Origin: CAYSPO01 sp964432945
Lineage (GTDB): Bacteria > Bacillota > Clostridia > Tissierellales > Peptoniphilaceae
Direction of reading: 5' to 3'
DNA length: 10,565 bases
Assembly (NCBI GenBank): GCA_964432945.1
Contig: CAYSPO010000041.1
Location: 1 to 10,565 of the forward strand
The notes beneath the pieces were generated by a model. That model saw nothing but the letters and a program-made list of their open reading frames with translations, had not been told where the DNA came from and did no database searches. The position numbers and the translations under genes are program-made. Positions 1-5,806 of the stretch are shown here, in pieces. Every line of letters begins with the position of its first letter. Within the stretch, counting starts at the first letter, position 1.

Positions 1-20
1 CTGAAACTTAATAACGACAT
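1..20 (-). CDS. 5' end of a gene cut by the window edge, possibly an ABC-F ATPase
   Basis: The minus strand has a strong ribosome binding site (GGAGG at 30-26), a five-base T spacer and an ATG at 20-18. Six complete codons follow, giving MSLLSF, before the window ends. A clear SD and correct spacing make a real start likely, although no domain can be seen. The gene lies 95 bases downstream of rex on the same strand, with a terminator-like hairpin and a possible promoter between them. In Bacillus subtilis the ABC-F protein gene ydiF lies near rex, and ABC-F and other ABC ATPases often begin with a similar short hydrophobic strand. That identity is inference from position only. Confidence 0.55.
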
Positions 21-47
21 AAAAACCTCCATTAAATATCTATATCA

Positions 48-76
48 ATTATAGCCTATATCCTTAAGGCATGAAA
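48..76 (-). promoter_or_regulatory. Possible promoter for the gene leaving the left edge
   Basis: On the minus strand a perfect TATAAT (53-48) lies 17 bases after TTTCAT (76-71). The -35 match to TTGACA is poor, but it resembles the TTGCAT -35 boxes proposed for rex and the AraC gene. Transcription would begin near position 41 and give a leader of about 20 bases containing the GGAGG site. Confidence 0.4.
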
Positions 77-78
77 GC

Positions 79-106
79 AAAAAAATACCACCTATATAAA
101 GGCAGT
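79..106 (-). terminator. Weak intrinsic terminator after rex
   Basis: Reading the minus strand after the rex stop, ACTGCC (106-101) can pair with GGTGGT (92-87), including two G-U pairs, around an eight-base loop. Seven T follow after one A (85-79). The stem is short, so termination may be partial and some read-through into the next gene is possible. Confidence 0.45.
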
Positions 107-115
107 AATAAAAAT

Positions 116-766
116 TTATTTAGAGACTTCGTAGTCTTCTATATTATTTAAGTAATATATCAATGTATATAAGCTTTCATCTAGATGAACATTTTCAAGT
201 ATTACTTCTTCAGGAAGTTTTAGGTCGATTGGAGCAAAGTTCCAAATTCCTTTTATTCCATTTTCAACTAAAGTATCACAGATATCTTGGGCAACTGGAC
301 CTGGAGCTGCTAGTATAGCAATATCAGGTTTATTTTTATTTTGGAAATCAGTTAATTCTTTAATGTCACTTATTTTTATATTTTTAATTTCCGTTCCAAT
401 AAGCTCCTCAGAATTATCAAAAAGACCAATAATATTAAAACCTGATTTTTCAAATTCAGTATACAAAGTAATAGCCTTACCAATATTACCAGTACCTACA
501 ACAATTGCTTTGTATTTTTTATCGATACCAATAATTTTTTCAATTTCTTGAGTTAGCTCTTCGACATTATAACCGTAGCCTTGTTGACCAAAACCGCCAA
601 AATGATTTAAGTCTTGCCTGATTTGCGATGCAGTTAATCCTGTAATATCACTTAACTCTTGGGAAGATACCCTAATAATACCTTTGCTACCAATAAGCTT
701 TAAATATCTGTAATATTTAGGAAGTCTACGAACTACGGCTGATGATACTTTCTGTATTTTACCCAA
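116..766 (-). CDS. rex: Redox-sensing transcriptional repressor Rex
   Basis: Rex binds NADH or NAD+ and represses fermentation and anaerobic-respiration genes when the NADH/NAD+ ratio is low. The protein has 216 residues, normal for the family. Residues 10-65 form the winged-helix DNA-binding domain, with the hallmark stretches RRLPKYYRYL, SQIRQDL and FGGFGQQGYGYNV. Residues 85-200 form the Rossmann domain, with VGTGNIGKA (90-98) as the dinucleotide-binding loop, D117 after the second strand, AAPGPVAQ (153-160) and NFAP (176-179). The C-terminal domain-swapped helix is near 196-208. The start is TTG at 766-764. It is chosen because a G8 ribosome binding site lies five bases upstream and the N-terminus then has the usual family length. 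The gene has its own promoter and is followed by a weak terminator. Confidence 0.96.
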   Translation of the reverse strand: MGKIQKVSSAVVRRLPKYYRYLKLIGSKGIIRVSSQELSDITGLTASQIRQDLNHFGGFGQQGYGYNVEELTQEIEKIIGIDKKYKAIVVGTGNIGKAITLYTEFEKSGFNIIGLFDNSEELIGTEIKNIKISDIKELTDFQNKNKPDIAILAAPGPVAQDICDTLVENGIKGIWNFAPIDLKLPEEVILENVHLDESLYTLIYYLNNIEDYEVSK

Positions 767-779
767 AAAAACCCCCCCC
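764..779 (-). promoter_or_regulatory. Homopolymer ribosome binding site and TTG start of rex
   Basis: The minus strand reads A-tract, eight G (779-772), seven T (771-765, the last two belonging to the TTG start codon), then GG of codon 2. The G run is the only SD-like element and sits five bases before TTG. Both runs are prone to polymerase slippage, so SD strength and spacing could vary between cells, although the reading frame would not shift. Confidence 0.6.
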
Positions 780-796
780 TTTTTATTATTAAGTCT

Positions 797-825
797 ATTT
801 TATCATTTGTTAAATATAAATGCAA
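797..825 (-). promoter_or_regulatory. Predicted sigma-A-type promoter of rex
   Basis: On the minus strand TTGCAT (825-820) is followed after exactly 17 bases by TAAAAT (802-797). The expected start is near 790, giving a leader of about 24 bases that contains the G8 site. The spacer contains TTAACAA (813-807), identical to one half of the clostridial Rex operator consensus TTGTTAA-N4-TTAACAA. The other half is not conserved, so autoregulation is only a possibility. Confidence 0.6.
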
Positions 826-881
826 TCTAATTTAACATACAATAGAAGTTAGTAAAAAAAGAGGGTTTCTATTTTAAATCT

Positions 882-3170
882 TTATTTTGTGTATCCAAAA
901 TAATCAGCTATAACTTTTGCAGTTTTTTCAGCTAATTGCATTTTGAAATCAACATCCATTAGTTTGCTGCAATCGTGGTAATTTGTATGAAATCCTTGTT
1001 CAATCATCATTGACCTATCTGCTCCAGAAGTTCTTAAAACTCCATACCAATCAGGTCCTAGATCGCTATAAGAAAGATTACCGCCTTTAATAGGACCATC
1101 TCCAATATTGAACCTATACTTTACTCCTCTGTTAGTATGGTTAAAGTGTCCTGCAATTGTTCGAGATAAATTTGAAGCAAGATCATAAGTTGTAGATTGA
1201 CAAGAATCATAAACTTCTGTACCAGAAACATTTTGATTATAGTTTGCATTTGTATGAAGAGATACTAATAAATCATAGTCTGCTGCCATTGGGCCTCTCT
1301 TTGCAACTGGAAGTCCATTTGTACTATAAAGCCCGTTCTCAACACAGTATCTTCTTTCAGCATCTAAGTCATTTCTAATGGCATCAACTATAAAACCATA
1401 TTGTCTAAGTTCATTTCTTAAAATCAAACCATACCAGTACATAGAAGTACCTTCATAATAACCATCAACTACACCTTTATTATAGTTCCAGCCATGCCCT
1501 TGATCTAAGAATATCTTTATAGGCCCACCAGATGTTCTTATATCTTCACGTCTGTTAATCCTGTAAGTTCCAGAGCTATTAAGTTTTTCTATCCTATTAT
1601 ATATAGAGTTATATGTGGAAGAGTTTATAGTATCTTCTCCCCCAATAACAAATATATTGCCTTTAGAAACTTTCTTTAGGTAATTATAAACTTCGTTAGA
1701 TAAAGTTTTACCGCCAGTTAAAAGAACTGGAGCATTATAAATATCTCCAAGTCTTCCTCCTACTAAAGCATCAGGCCAAACTTCTCCAGAAGCTATCACT
1801 AAGTTATTAGCATTATAAAAATATTTATCTGTAAATAGTTTCGAAGTTTCGTATCTATTTAGTCCTGCAACTCTATCTACACTTATTCCTAGAGCTTCTA
1901 CACTTCTTCTAACACTTGTACTAATACTATTTTCTCCTCCAACTATAATAACTCTATTAATATTTAAGTCTTTCATAGCTTGAAGGGTACTTTTTTCAAT
2001 ATATTCTTTATCAGAATATAAAATCGGAATTTCGTTTATTCCAGCATAAGATGATGAAGTAAGGGCGTCAGGGAAATTATTATTATCTGTTAAAATAGCT
2101 GTATTAAAGTTTGAATATTTTTTCAATTCTCTAGCCACATTATTTGCAGAATCTTTTGTATTACTTCCAGAAATCCTTCTAACATTAAAACCTTGATTTT
2201 TTAATTGATTTTCAACTGCACTAGAAACAGCTCCATAACCACCTATAATATAGACATTACGAGCTTTAATTCTATTAAGTTCATTTAGGGTAGCTTGAGG
2301 TAAATCATTTCTTCCTACAAACAATAAAGGTCCATCTAAAGCAGAAGCCAAACTTACACCTACAAAGCTATCATTATAACTTCCAGAATTAGCTAATACA
2401 GCCCATCCTGAAGAACTTCCAATTTTTCTAGAAACTTCAACAGCAGTAGCTGTTCTATCTGTCCCTGAAATTCTGGATAGAAGATTAATTGATCCTGAAA
2501 GAGTATTAACAGGTTCTATAATATTAAACTCTTTGGTATAAACCTCATTTTCTCCAGTAAAAACTGCTGTATAAAAACCTGCTTCTAATTCTGCACTATC
2601 GAAAACAGTAGTCGATGTTGTAAAACCATCATTATCTGTTTCAAAAAAATAACTACCACTATCTGATATAACTTCAACATTAACTAAAATACCGTTTCCA
2701 AGACTGTCGTAGAATTTTACTTTACTTAAGTTTTCAACTAATTCTGAACTCAACATTTCATTAGGCATATCATCAACGATTGCTTCAGAAGAATCCGTAT
2801 TATAAACATCAGATAACTCTTCTACTACTTCGAATTTACCTAAATCACTTTCATATAATACACCATCTATATAAACACCATTTATACCATATGTACCCAA
2901 TTCTTCTGGAACAAAAGTCCCTGTTAAATATCCGGAATCATCATCAAAGTCAAATTCTTGACTAAGAATCTCACCATTAGGGCTAATTAACTCCATTGTC
3001 AGCTCATCTATATCATCTTTATAAATATATTTAATATCTGAGCCTAAAACGACTTTTTCTTTATTATTAATAAGCCTATCAGCATCAAAATTAGCTTCAG
3101 CTTTTTGTGTAAATGCTATTAATATGCCAACGAATAAAAATACTATTCCGTACTTATTTATTTTATTCAA
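882..3170 (-). CDS. Secreted N-acetylmuramoyl-L-alanine amidase with three CWB2 repeats
   Basis: The encoded protein of about 762 residues is exported and bound to the cell wall, where it should cleave the amide bond between N-acetylmuramic acid and the stem peptide. Counting from the TTG start, residues 1-26 form a signal peptide (lysines, hydrophobic core, AEA before the cut). Residues 27-220 are acidic, beta-rich, probably Ig-like segments. Three CWB2 repeats follow at about 233-311, 332-411 and 433-511, each opening with RISG or RVAG and closing with an (I/V)GG strand. Residues 551-762 are an Amidase_3 domain with zinc ligands H559 (DQGHG), E573 (YYEG) and H639 (SLHTNA), and catalytic E724 (IEQGFHTN). 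A GTG lies three codons upstream, but the SD (AAGAGGTG, 3184-3177) overlaps it and is spaced six bases from TTG, so TTG is preferred. The gene is divergent from the AraC gene. No clear terminator is visible before rex. Confidence 0.92.
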   Translation of the reverse strand: MNKINKYGIVFLFVGILIAFTQKAEANFDADRLINNKEKVVLGSDIKYIYKDDIDELTMELISPNGEILSQEFDFDDDSGYLTGTFVPEELGTYGINGVYIDGVLYESDLGKFEVVEELSDVYNTDSSEAIVDDMPNEMLSSELVENLSKVKFYDSLGNGILVNVEVISDSGSYFFETDNDGFTTSTTVFDSAELEAGFYTAVFTGENEVYTKEFNIIEPVNTLSGSINLLSRISGTDRTATAVEVSRKIGSSSGWAVLANSGSYNDSFVGVSLASALDGPLLFVGRNDLPQATLNELNRIKARNVYIIGGYGAVSSAVENQLKNQGFNVRRISGSNTKDSANNVARELKKYSNFNTAILTDNNNFPDALTSSSYAGINEIPILYSDKEYIEKSTLQAMKDLNINRVIIVGGENSISTSVRRSVEALGISVDRVAGLNRYETSKLFTDKYFYNANNLVIASGEVWPDALVGGRLGDIYNAPVLLTGGKTLSNEVYNYLKKVSKGNIFVIGGEDTINSSTYNSIYNRIEKLNSSGTYRINRREDIRTSGGPIKIFLDQGHGWNYNKGVVDGYYEGTSMYWYGLILRNELRQYGFIVDAIRNDLDAERRYCVENGLYSTNGLPVAKRGPMAADYDLLVSLHTNANYNQNVSGTEVYDSCQSTTYDLASNLSRTIAGHFNHTNRGVKYRFNIGDGPIKGGNLSYSDLGPDWYGVLRTSGADRSMMIEQGFHTNYHDCSKLMDVDFKMQLAEKTAKVIADYFGYTK

Positions 3171-3179
3171 ATATATCAC

Positions 3180-3330
3180 CTCTTGGTAATGATTATATCT
3201 TAATTAAAAGAATTCCTCTATTTTTATAACTTTTTCAGAGGCTAATTTATTAAAAGGTTACAATTTTGTAATCTTTTTGTTTTTAATATTTTTATGTCTT
3301 TTATATAAGAATTTAATAATAAAAATTTAT
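3180..3330. other. Divergent intergenic region between the amidase and AraC genes
   Basis: This AT-rich stretch must hold the control signals of the amidase. A perfect TATAAT lies on the minus strand at 3197-3192 but has no good -35, and it would start transcription almost on top of the ribosome binding site. Upstream on the same strand CCTCT (3241-3237) could pair with AGAGG at 3219-3215 or with the SD copy of AGAGG at 3183-3179. The main symmetric element, at 3252-3277, is listed separately. No small gene is convincing here. Confidence 0.4.
3252..3277. promoter_or_regulatory. 26-base inverted repeat: operator or terminator-like hairpin
   Basis: Twelve-base arms (3252-3263 and 3266-3277) around a two-base TT centre pair along their whole length, with one G-T mismatch; the core is TTACAA-TT-TTGTAA. 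The right arm runs into T-rich sequence, so on the plus strand it resembles an intrinsic terminator, but no plus-strand gene precedes it. Its place between two divergent genes also suits a dimeric repressor site. The sequence does not match an operator I can name with confidence. Confidence 0.5.
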
Positions 3331-3334
3331 TTCC

Positions 3335-3363
3335 TTGCATTATTTTAAAATTAATACTAAAAT
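3335..3363 (+). promoter_or_regulatory. Predicted promoter of the AraC-family gene
   Basis: TTGCAT (3335-3340), a 17-base spacer and TAAAAT (3358-3363) repeat exactly the box sequences and spacing proposed for rex. Transcription would start near 3370 and give a leader of about 47 bases that includes the SD AGGAGA (3407-3412). Confidence 0.55.
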
Positions 3364-3416
3364 AACACTATACATATATCGTTTACATTATTTAAAATAA
3401 ATTATTAGGAGAGACT

Positions 3417-4064
3417 ATGAAAAAGTTAGAAACAAGTTTTTTACAATCTATTCAAGAAAAAAACCATGAAGAAGCATTACATAAATTTGATGAAATATTT
3501 ACAAGAATATCTAATGACAATAGTTTAGATGATAGAGATGTTAAAAATTATATGATAGCATTAAATGGAATTATTTATTATATATGTAGGACAGATTGTG
3601 ACAAAGATTCCTGCTATAGTCTAAGAACTAAAATATCCCAACTATTTGAGAGTTGTTCTAATCTAAATGACTTAAGAAAATGCTCTATTGATATGATCAC
3701 TTATTATTTAGATGCTTGTAATGACGAATTTATAGAAACATCAAATGCAACAGTGAATGCAGCAATTGTATATATGAAGAAGAATTTACATAAACCTATT
3801 ACTCTAGGATCTGTGGCAGATAATGTTCATATCAGTAAAAGTTATTTGTCTTCCCTATTAGCTAAACACGCTAATTATTCTTTTCCTGAGCTTTTAACAG
3901 AGATGAGAGTAGAGTATGCAAAAGTATTATTAAAAGAAACAAACTGTTCTATTTTAGACATTTCTTATAAGTGTGGATTTAATAGTCAGTCATATTTTTG
4001 CTCAACATTTAAAAAAATGATTGGTTGCACACCAACAGTATATAGAGAAACAGATGTAGAATAA
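3417..4064 (+). CDS. AraC-family transcriptional regulator with cysteine-rich N-terminal domain
   Basis: This 215-residue cytoplasmic regulator has a C-terminal AraC-type DNA-binding domain at about 112-210. The first helix-turn-helix is near 127-150 (ITLGSVADNVHISKSYLSSLL). The second is near 176-200, with the family signature ISYKCGFNSQSYFCSTFKK and the closing GCTPTVYR. Residues 1-105 are helical. The stretch around KNYMIALNGIIYY (43-55) looks like the N-terminal domain of AraC proteins annotated as regulators of YSIRK-targeted surface antigens, a resemblance judged by eye. Six cysteines fall in this half (57, 61, 66, 80, 89, 101) and four more in the DNA-binding half, which is unusual and may mean thiol or metal sensing. 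ATG is supported by AGGAGA four bases upstream. Its divergent position suggests that it controls the amidase at 882-3170. The inducer is unknown. Confidence 0.88.
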   Translation: MKKLETSFLQSIQEKNHEEALHKFDEIFTRISNDNSLDDRDVKNYMIALNGIIYYICRTDCDKDSCYSLRTKISQLFESCSNLNDLRKCSIDMITYYLDACNDEFIETSNATVNAAIVYMKKNLHKPITLGSVADNVHISKSYLSSLLAKHANYSFPELLTEMRVEYAKVLLKETNCSILDISYKCGFNSQSYFCSTFKKMIGCTPTVYRETDVE

Positions 4065-4091
4065 GAAGCCTCAGGCTTCTTATTTTTATTT
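4062..4091 (+). terminator. Intrinsic terminator of the AraC-family gene
   Basis: TAAGAAGCC (4062-4070), a three-base loop TCA and GGCTTCTTA (4074-4082) form a perfect nine-pair stem followed by a T-rich tail. The stop codon TAA is the first part of the stem. Confidence 0.9.
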
Positions 4092-4169
4092 TAATTAATA
4101 AAATTGCTTGTAACTATATATTTATATTAAAATTCTAATAAATATGTTGTATAAAATAGAGTTTATCCC

Positions 4170-4217
4170 AAAAAAAATAAACTATTAATCCACAAATTTC
4201 CCATGGATAAATAGTTT
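4170..4217 (-). terminator. Second, distal terminator-like hairpin after tRNA-Pro
   Basis: On the minus strand a 13-base arm (4217-4205) pairs with 4191-4179, with one mismatch, around a 13-base loop. It is followed by one A and eight T (4177-4170). It lies just past the first terminator of the tRNA and looks like a backup that also separates it from the convergent AraC gene. Confidence 0.55.
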
Positions 4218-4224
4218 TAGACAA

Positions 4225-4248
4225 CAAAAAACGGCTTTAAAAGCCGTT
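4225..4248 (-). terminator. Intrinsic terminator of tRNA-Pro
   Basis: Eleven bases after the tRNA 3' end, the minus strand has AACGGCTT (4248-4241) pairing with AAGCCGTT (4237-4230) around a three-base loop, followed directly by a run of T (4230-4225). Confidence 0.85.
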
Positions 4249-4258
4249 ATGTATTAAA

Positions 4259-4335
4259 TGGTCGGGGTGAGAGGATTCGAACCCCCGGCCCCATGGTCCC
4301 AAACCACGTGCGCTACCAAACTGCGCCACACCCCG
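4259..4335 (-). tRNA. tRNA-Pro, anticodon UGG
   Basis: The minus strand folds as a complete 77-base tRNA. The acceptor arm CGGGGTG (4335-4329) pairs with CACCCCG (4269-4263), the discriminator is A, and the CCA end is encoded (4261-4259). The D-arm contains GGCGCAG and TTTGGTAGCGC. The anticodon stem-loop reads TGGTT-TGG-GACCA, with anticodon TGG. The T-arm is GGGGGTTCGAATCCTC. TGG reads proline codons CCN, mainly CCA and CCG. It is a single gene with its own promoter and terminators. A plus-strand reading frame across it is an artefact. Confidence 0.97.
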
Positions 4336-4346
4336 ATTACTTTTAT

Positions 4347-4375
4347 AGTATACGCACCTTTGATAAAAAAATCAA
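4347..4375 (-). promoter_or_regulatory. Promoter of tRNA-Pro
   Basis: On the minus strand TTGATT (4375-4370) and TATACT (4352-4347) are separated by 17 bases. The predicted start is about five bases before the mature tRNA end, which suits a short 5' leader removed by RNase P. Confidence 0.7.
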
Positions 4376-4528
4376 CTCTCATTTTAGATAGTTTTTTCAT
4401 TATATTTTCATATTTAGTCATTTTTAATGCATTAATCTCAAAATTTCTAACTTTTATAAACTAATAACATTTTTTATATAATCCCTTGATTTAGCTGTTT
4501 TATATATAAATATTTTATAATTTTTAAT
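4376..4528. other. AT-rich spacer between the tRNA promoter and the riboswitch promoter
   Basis: This is a divergent spacer, almost wholly A and T. No ribosome binding site with a sensible reading frame, no stable hairpin and no repeat is apparent on either strand. Confidence 0.5.
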
Positions 4529-4557
4529 TTGAATTTGAAATATCCCTATGATATACT
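4529..4557 (+). promoter_or_regulatory. Promoter of the FMN riboswitch-ribU transcript
   Basis: TTGAAT (4529-4534), a 17-base spacer and TATACT (4552-4557) would start RNA at about 4564, which matches the first base pair of the riboswitch helix P1. Confidence 0.7.
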
Positions 4558-4562
4558 TGATT

Positions 4563-4672
4563 TACTTCGGGGCGAGGTTTGATTCCTCACCGGCGGTCAA
4601 AGTCCGCGACGCCTTTAGGCGATGATTTGGTGAAATTCCAAAACCGACAGTATAGTCTGGATGATAGAAGTA
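4563..4672 (+). promoter_or_regulatory. FMN riboswitch (RFN element)
   Basis: The closing helix P1 is TACTTC (4563-4568) with GAAGTA (4667-4672). Between its strands lie the strongly conserved RFN blocks in order: GGGGCGAGG and GATTCCTCACCGGCGGT, AGTCCGCGAC, a variable hairpin GCCTTTAGGC, then GATTTGGTGAAATTCC, AAAACCGACAGTATAGTC and TGGATG. This is the six-helix FMN aptamer. Binding of FMN should favour the terminator that follows and switch off ribU, so riboflavin uptake falls when flavin is plentiful. Confidence 0.96.
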
Positions 4673-4675
4673 GTT

Positions 4676-4704
4676 AACTCCCGTAGTGGAGTTTTTTTTA
4701 TTTT
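4676..4704 (+). terminator. Riboswitch-controlled intrinsic terminator
   Basis: AACTCC (4676-4681) pairs with GGAGTT (4688-4693) around a six-base loop, with a long T run to 4704. It starts four bases after riboswitch helix P1 and ends before the ribU ribosome binding site, the arrangement of transcriptional attenuation. I could not identify the competing antiterminator by eye. Confidence 0.85.
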
Positions 4705-4718
4705 ATAAGGAGGTTTTA

Positions 4719-5318
4719 ATGGATAACGTTAAAAGTAAATTAAATGTAAGAGCAATGGTAGTTGTTTCTATTTTAGGAGTTTTATCATTTATATTAATGA
4801 TGTTTAGATTTCCCCTACCTTTTGCTCCAGGCTTTATGGATATAGATATATCAGAAATGCCTGCACTATTAGCATCTTTTTCTTTAGGTCCATTCGCTGG
4901 ATTTTTAGTAGTTGTAGTTAAAATAGTTTTAAAGCTATTCTCTGGTTCTTCTACTATATATGTAGGTGAACTTTCAAATTTAATAGTATCTTCAGCTTTT
5001 GTTGTTAGCGCAGGCTTTATTTATAAAAATAATAAAACAAGAAAAGGTGCCATTATAGCATTAATTTCAGGTACAATAATTATGAGTACTATAGCAACAT
5101 TAAGTAATTACTTTGTAATATTCCCTATGTATGGATCTCTTATGGGTATAACAATGCAAGGTTTTGCAGACACAGTTGCTGAAATCAATGGGCTTGTCAC
5201 CGATTTCAAAACTTTAATGATTTTTTCAATACTTCCATTTAATCTAGTAAAAGGGATTGTTACTTCATTTGTAACATATCTATTATATAAAAGAGTTAGA
5301 CCATTATTAATAGGTTAG
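4719..5318 (+). CDS. ribU: Riboflavin ECF transporter substrate-binding component RibU
   Basis: RibU is the membrane S component that captures riboflavin and works with the shared energizing module EcfA-EcfA'-EcfT, which is not in this window. The protein has 199 residues and about six hydrophobic segments (near 11-29, 44-57, 58-75, 85-101, 110-136 and 165-190). Family features include the stretch FPLPFAPGFMDIDISEMPA (31-49), the loop before NYFVIFPMY (130-138) and PFNLVKG (173-179). ATG at 4719 is chosen because AGGAGG (4708-4713) lies five bases upstream. A GTG further upstream at 4686 lies inside the terminator and is not credible. The FMN riboswitch directly upstream supports the substrate. 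No terminator is visible after the gene, so transcripts may continue into tsaE. Confidence 0.95.
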   Translation: MDNVKSKLNVRAMVVVSILGVLSFILMMFRFPLPFAPGFMDIDISEMPALLASFSLGPFAGFLVVVVKIVLKLFSGSSTIYVGELSNLIVSSAFVVSAGFIYKNNKTRKGAIIALISGTIIMSTIATLSNYFVIFPMYGSLMGITMQGFADTVAEINGLVTDFKTLMIFSILPFNLVKGIVTSFVTYLLYKRVRPLLIG

Positions 5319-5339
5319 CTTTAATTCCTATCTTTCATT

Positions 5340-5348
5340 TGATATAAT
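5340..5348 (+). promoter_or_regulatory. Extended -10 promoter for the t6A operon
   Basis: TGATATAAT (5340-5348) is a perfect extended -10 element (TGnTATAAT). The -35 position holds only TTTAAT (5320-5325). The predicted start, near 5355, leaves a leader of about 11 bases that begins close to the SD GAGGG (5355-5359). This would let tsaE-tsaD be expressed independently of the FMN riboswitch. Confidence 0.55.
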
Positions 5349-5365
5349 AAGAATGAGGGATGAAT

Positions 5366-5806
5366 ATGAAAAAAATAATAAAATCAATTGAAGAGATGAG
5401 TGAGCTTTCCAAAGAAATAGTTAACGCTATGGAAGATGGAGATGTTTTTGCTTTAGTGGGAGATTTAGGGGCAGGGAAAACAACCCTTGTATCTCTTATA
5501 CTTAAAAACCTTGACTATCCCGAAGTAGTCAGCTCACCTACTTTTTCAATCGCTAATATATATGACACAAAACCAAAGATAAATCATTTAGACTTATATC
5601 GCTTAGAGACTGAAGAAGAAATAGAAAGCTTTGAATACGAAGAATACTTCTATCCAGAATCTTCTATAACATTTATCGAATGGCCAAGTATGGCGCAATC
5701 ATATTTGCCAAGAGATATTATTTACATAGAAATAAAAATGATAGATATAGATACAAGAGAAGTTACTATTAGCGAAAAATTTAGTGAAAGAATGGAATTA
5801 ATATGA
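5366..5806 (+). CDS. tsaE: tRNA t6A biosynthesis ATPase TsaE
   Basis: TsaE is the small P-loop ATPase that supports the TsaB-TsaD complex during synthesis of N6-threonylcarbamoyladenosine at position 37 of ANN-decoding tRNAs. The 146-residue protein is of normal length. The Walker A loop is GDLGAGKTT (32-40), followed by SSPTF (56-60), the family motif HLDLYR (74-79) and EWP (105-107). An ATG two codons upstream (5360) abuts GAGGG with no spacer, whereas the ATG at 5366 has six bases, so the latter is preferred. The last codon and stop overlap the tsaB start in an ATGA junction, which points to translational coupling. It is the first gene of a four-gene operon, 47 bases after ribU. Confidence 0.95.
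   Translation: MKKIIKSIEEMSELSKEIVNAMEDGDVFALVGDLGAGKTTLVSLILKNLDYPEVVSSPTFSIANIYDTKPKINHLDLYRLETEEEIESFEYEEYFYPESSITFIEWPSMAQSYLPRDIIYIEIKMIDIDTREVTISEKFSERMELI

Noticed and set aside
363..551. Plus-strand frame opposite rex
   Set aside because: It is antisense to the coding sequence of a clearly conserved protein, with no ribosome binding site.
841..873. Inverted repeat AATAGAA...TTCTATT as a terminator for the amidase gene
   Set aside because: The arms are seven A/T-rich pairs around a 19-base loop, and the T run lies inside the loop, not after the stem.
2780..2965. Plus-strand frame opposite the amidase, rich in His and Leu
   Set aside because: Its composition comes from the complement of acidic codons in the amidase N-terminal region, and there is no SD.
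3171..3179. GTG start of the amidase, three codons upstream
   Set aside because: The ribosome binding site overlaps this GTG, leaving no spacer. The TTG at 3170 has six bases of spacing and gives an equally good signal peptide. It remains possible.
4258..4464. Plus-strand reading frame beginning MVGVRGFEPP
   Set aside because: It is the well-known false translation of the antisense strand of a tRNA gene, here tRNA-Pro. It has no ribosome binding site and its tail runs through AT-rich spacer.
4686..4718. GTG start extending RibU by eleven residues
   Set aside because: The GTG lies within the loop and stem of the riboswitch terminator, while a perfect AGGAGG is spaced five bases from the ATG at 4719.
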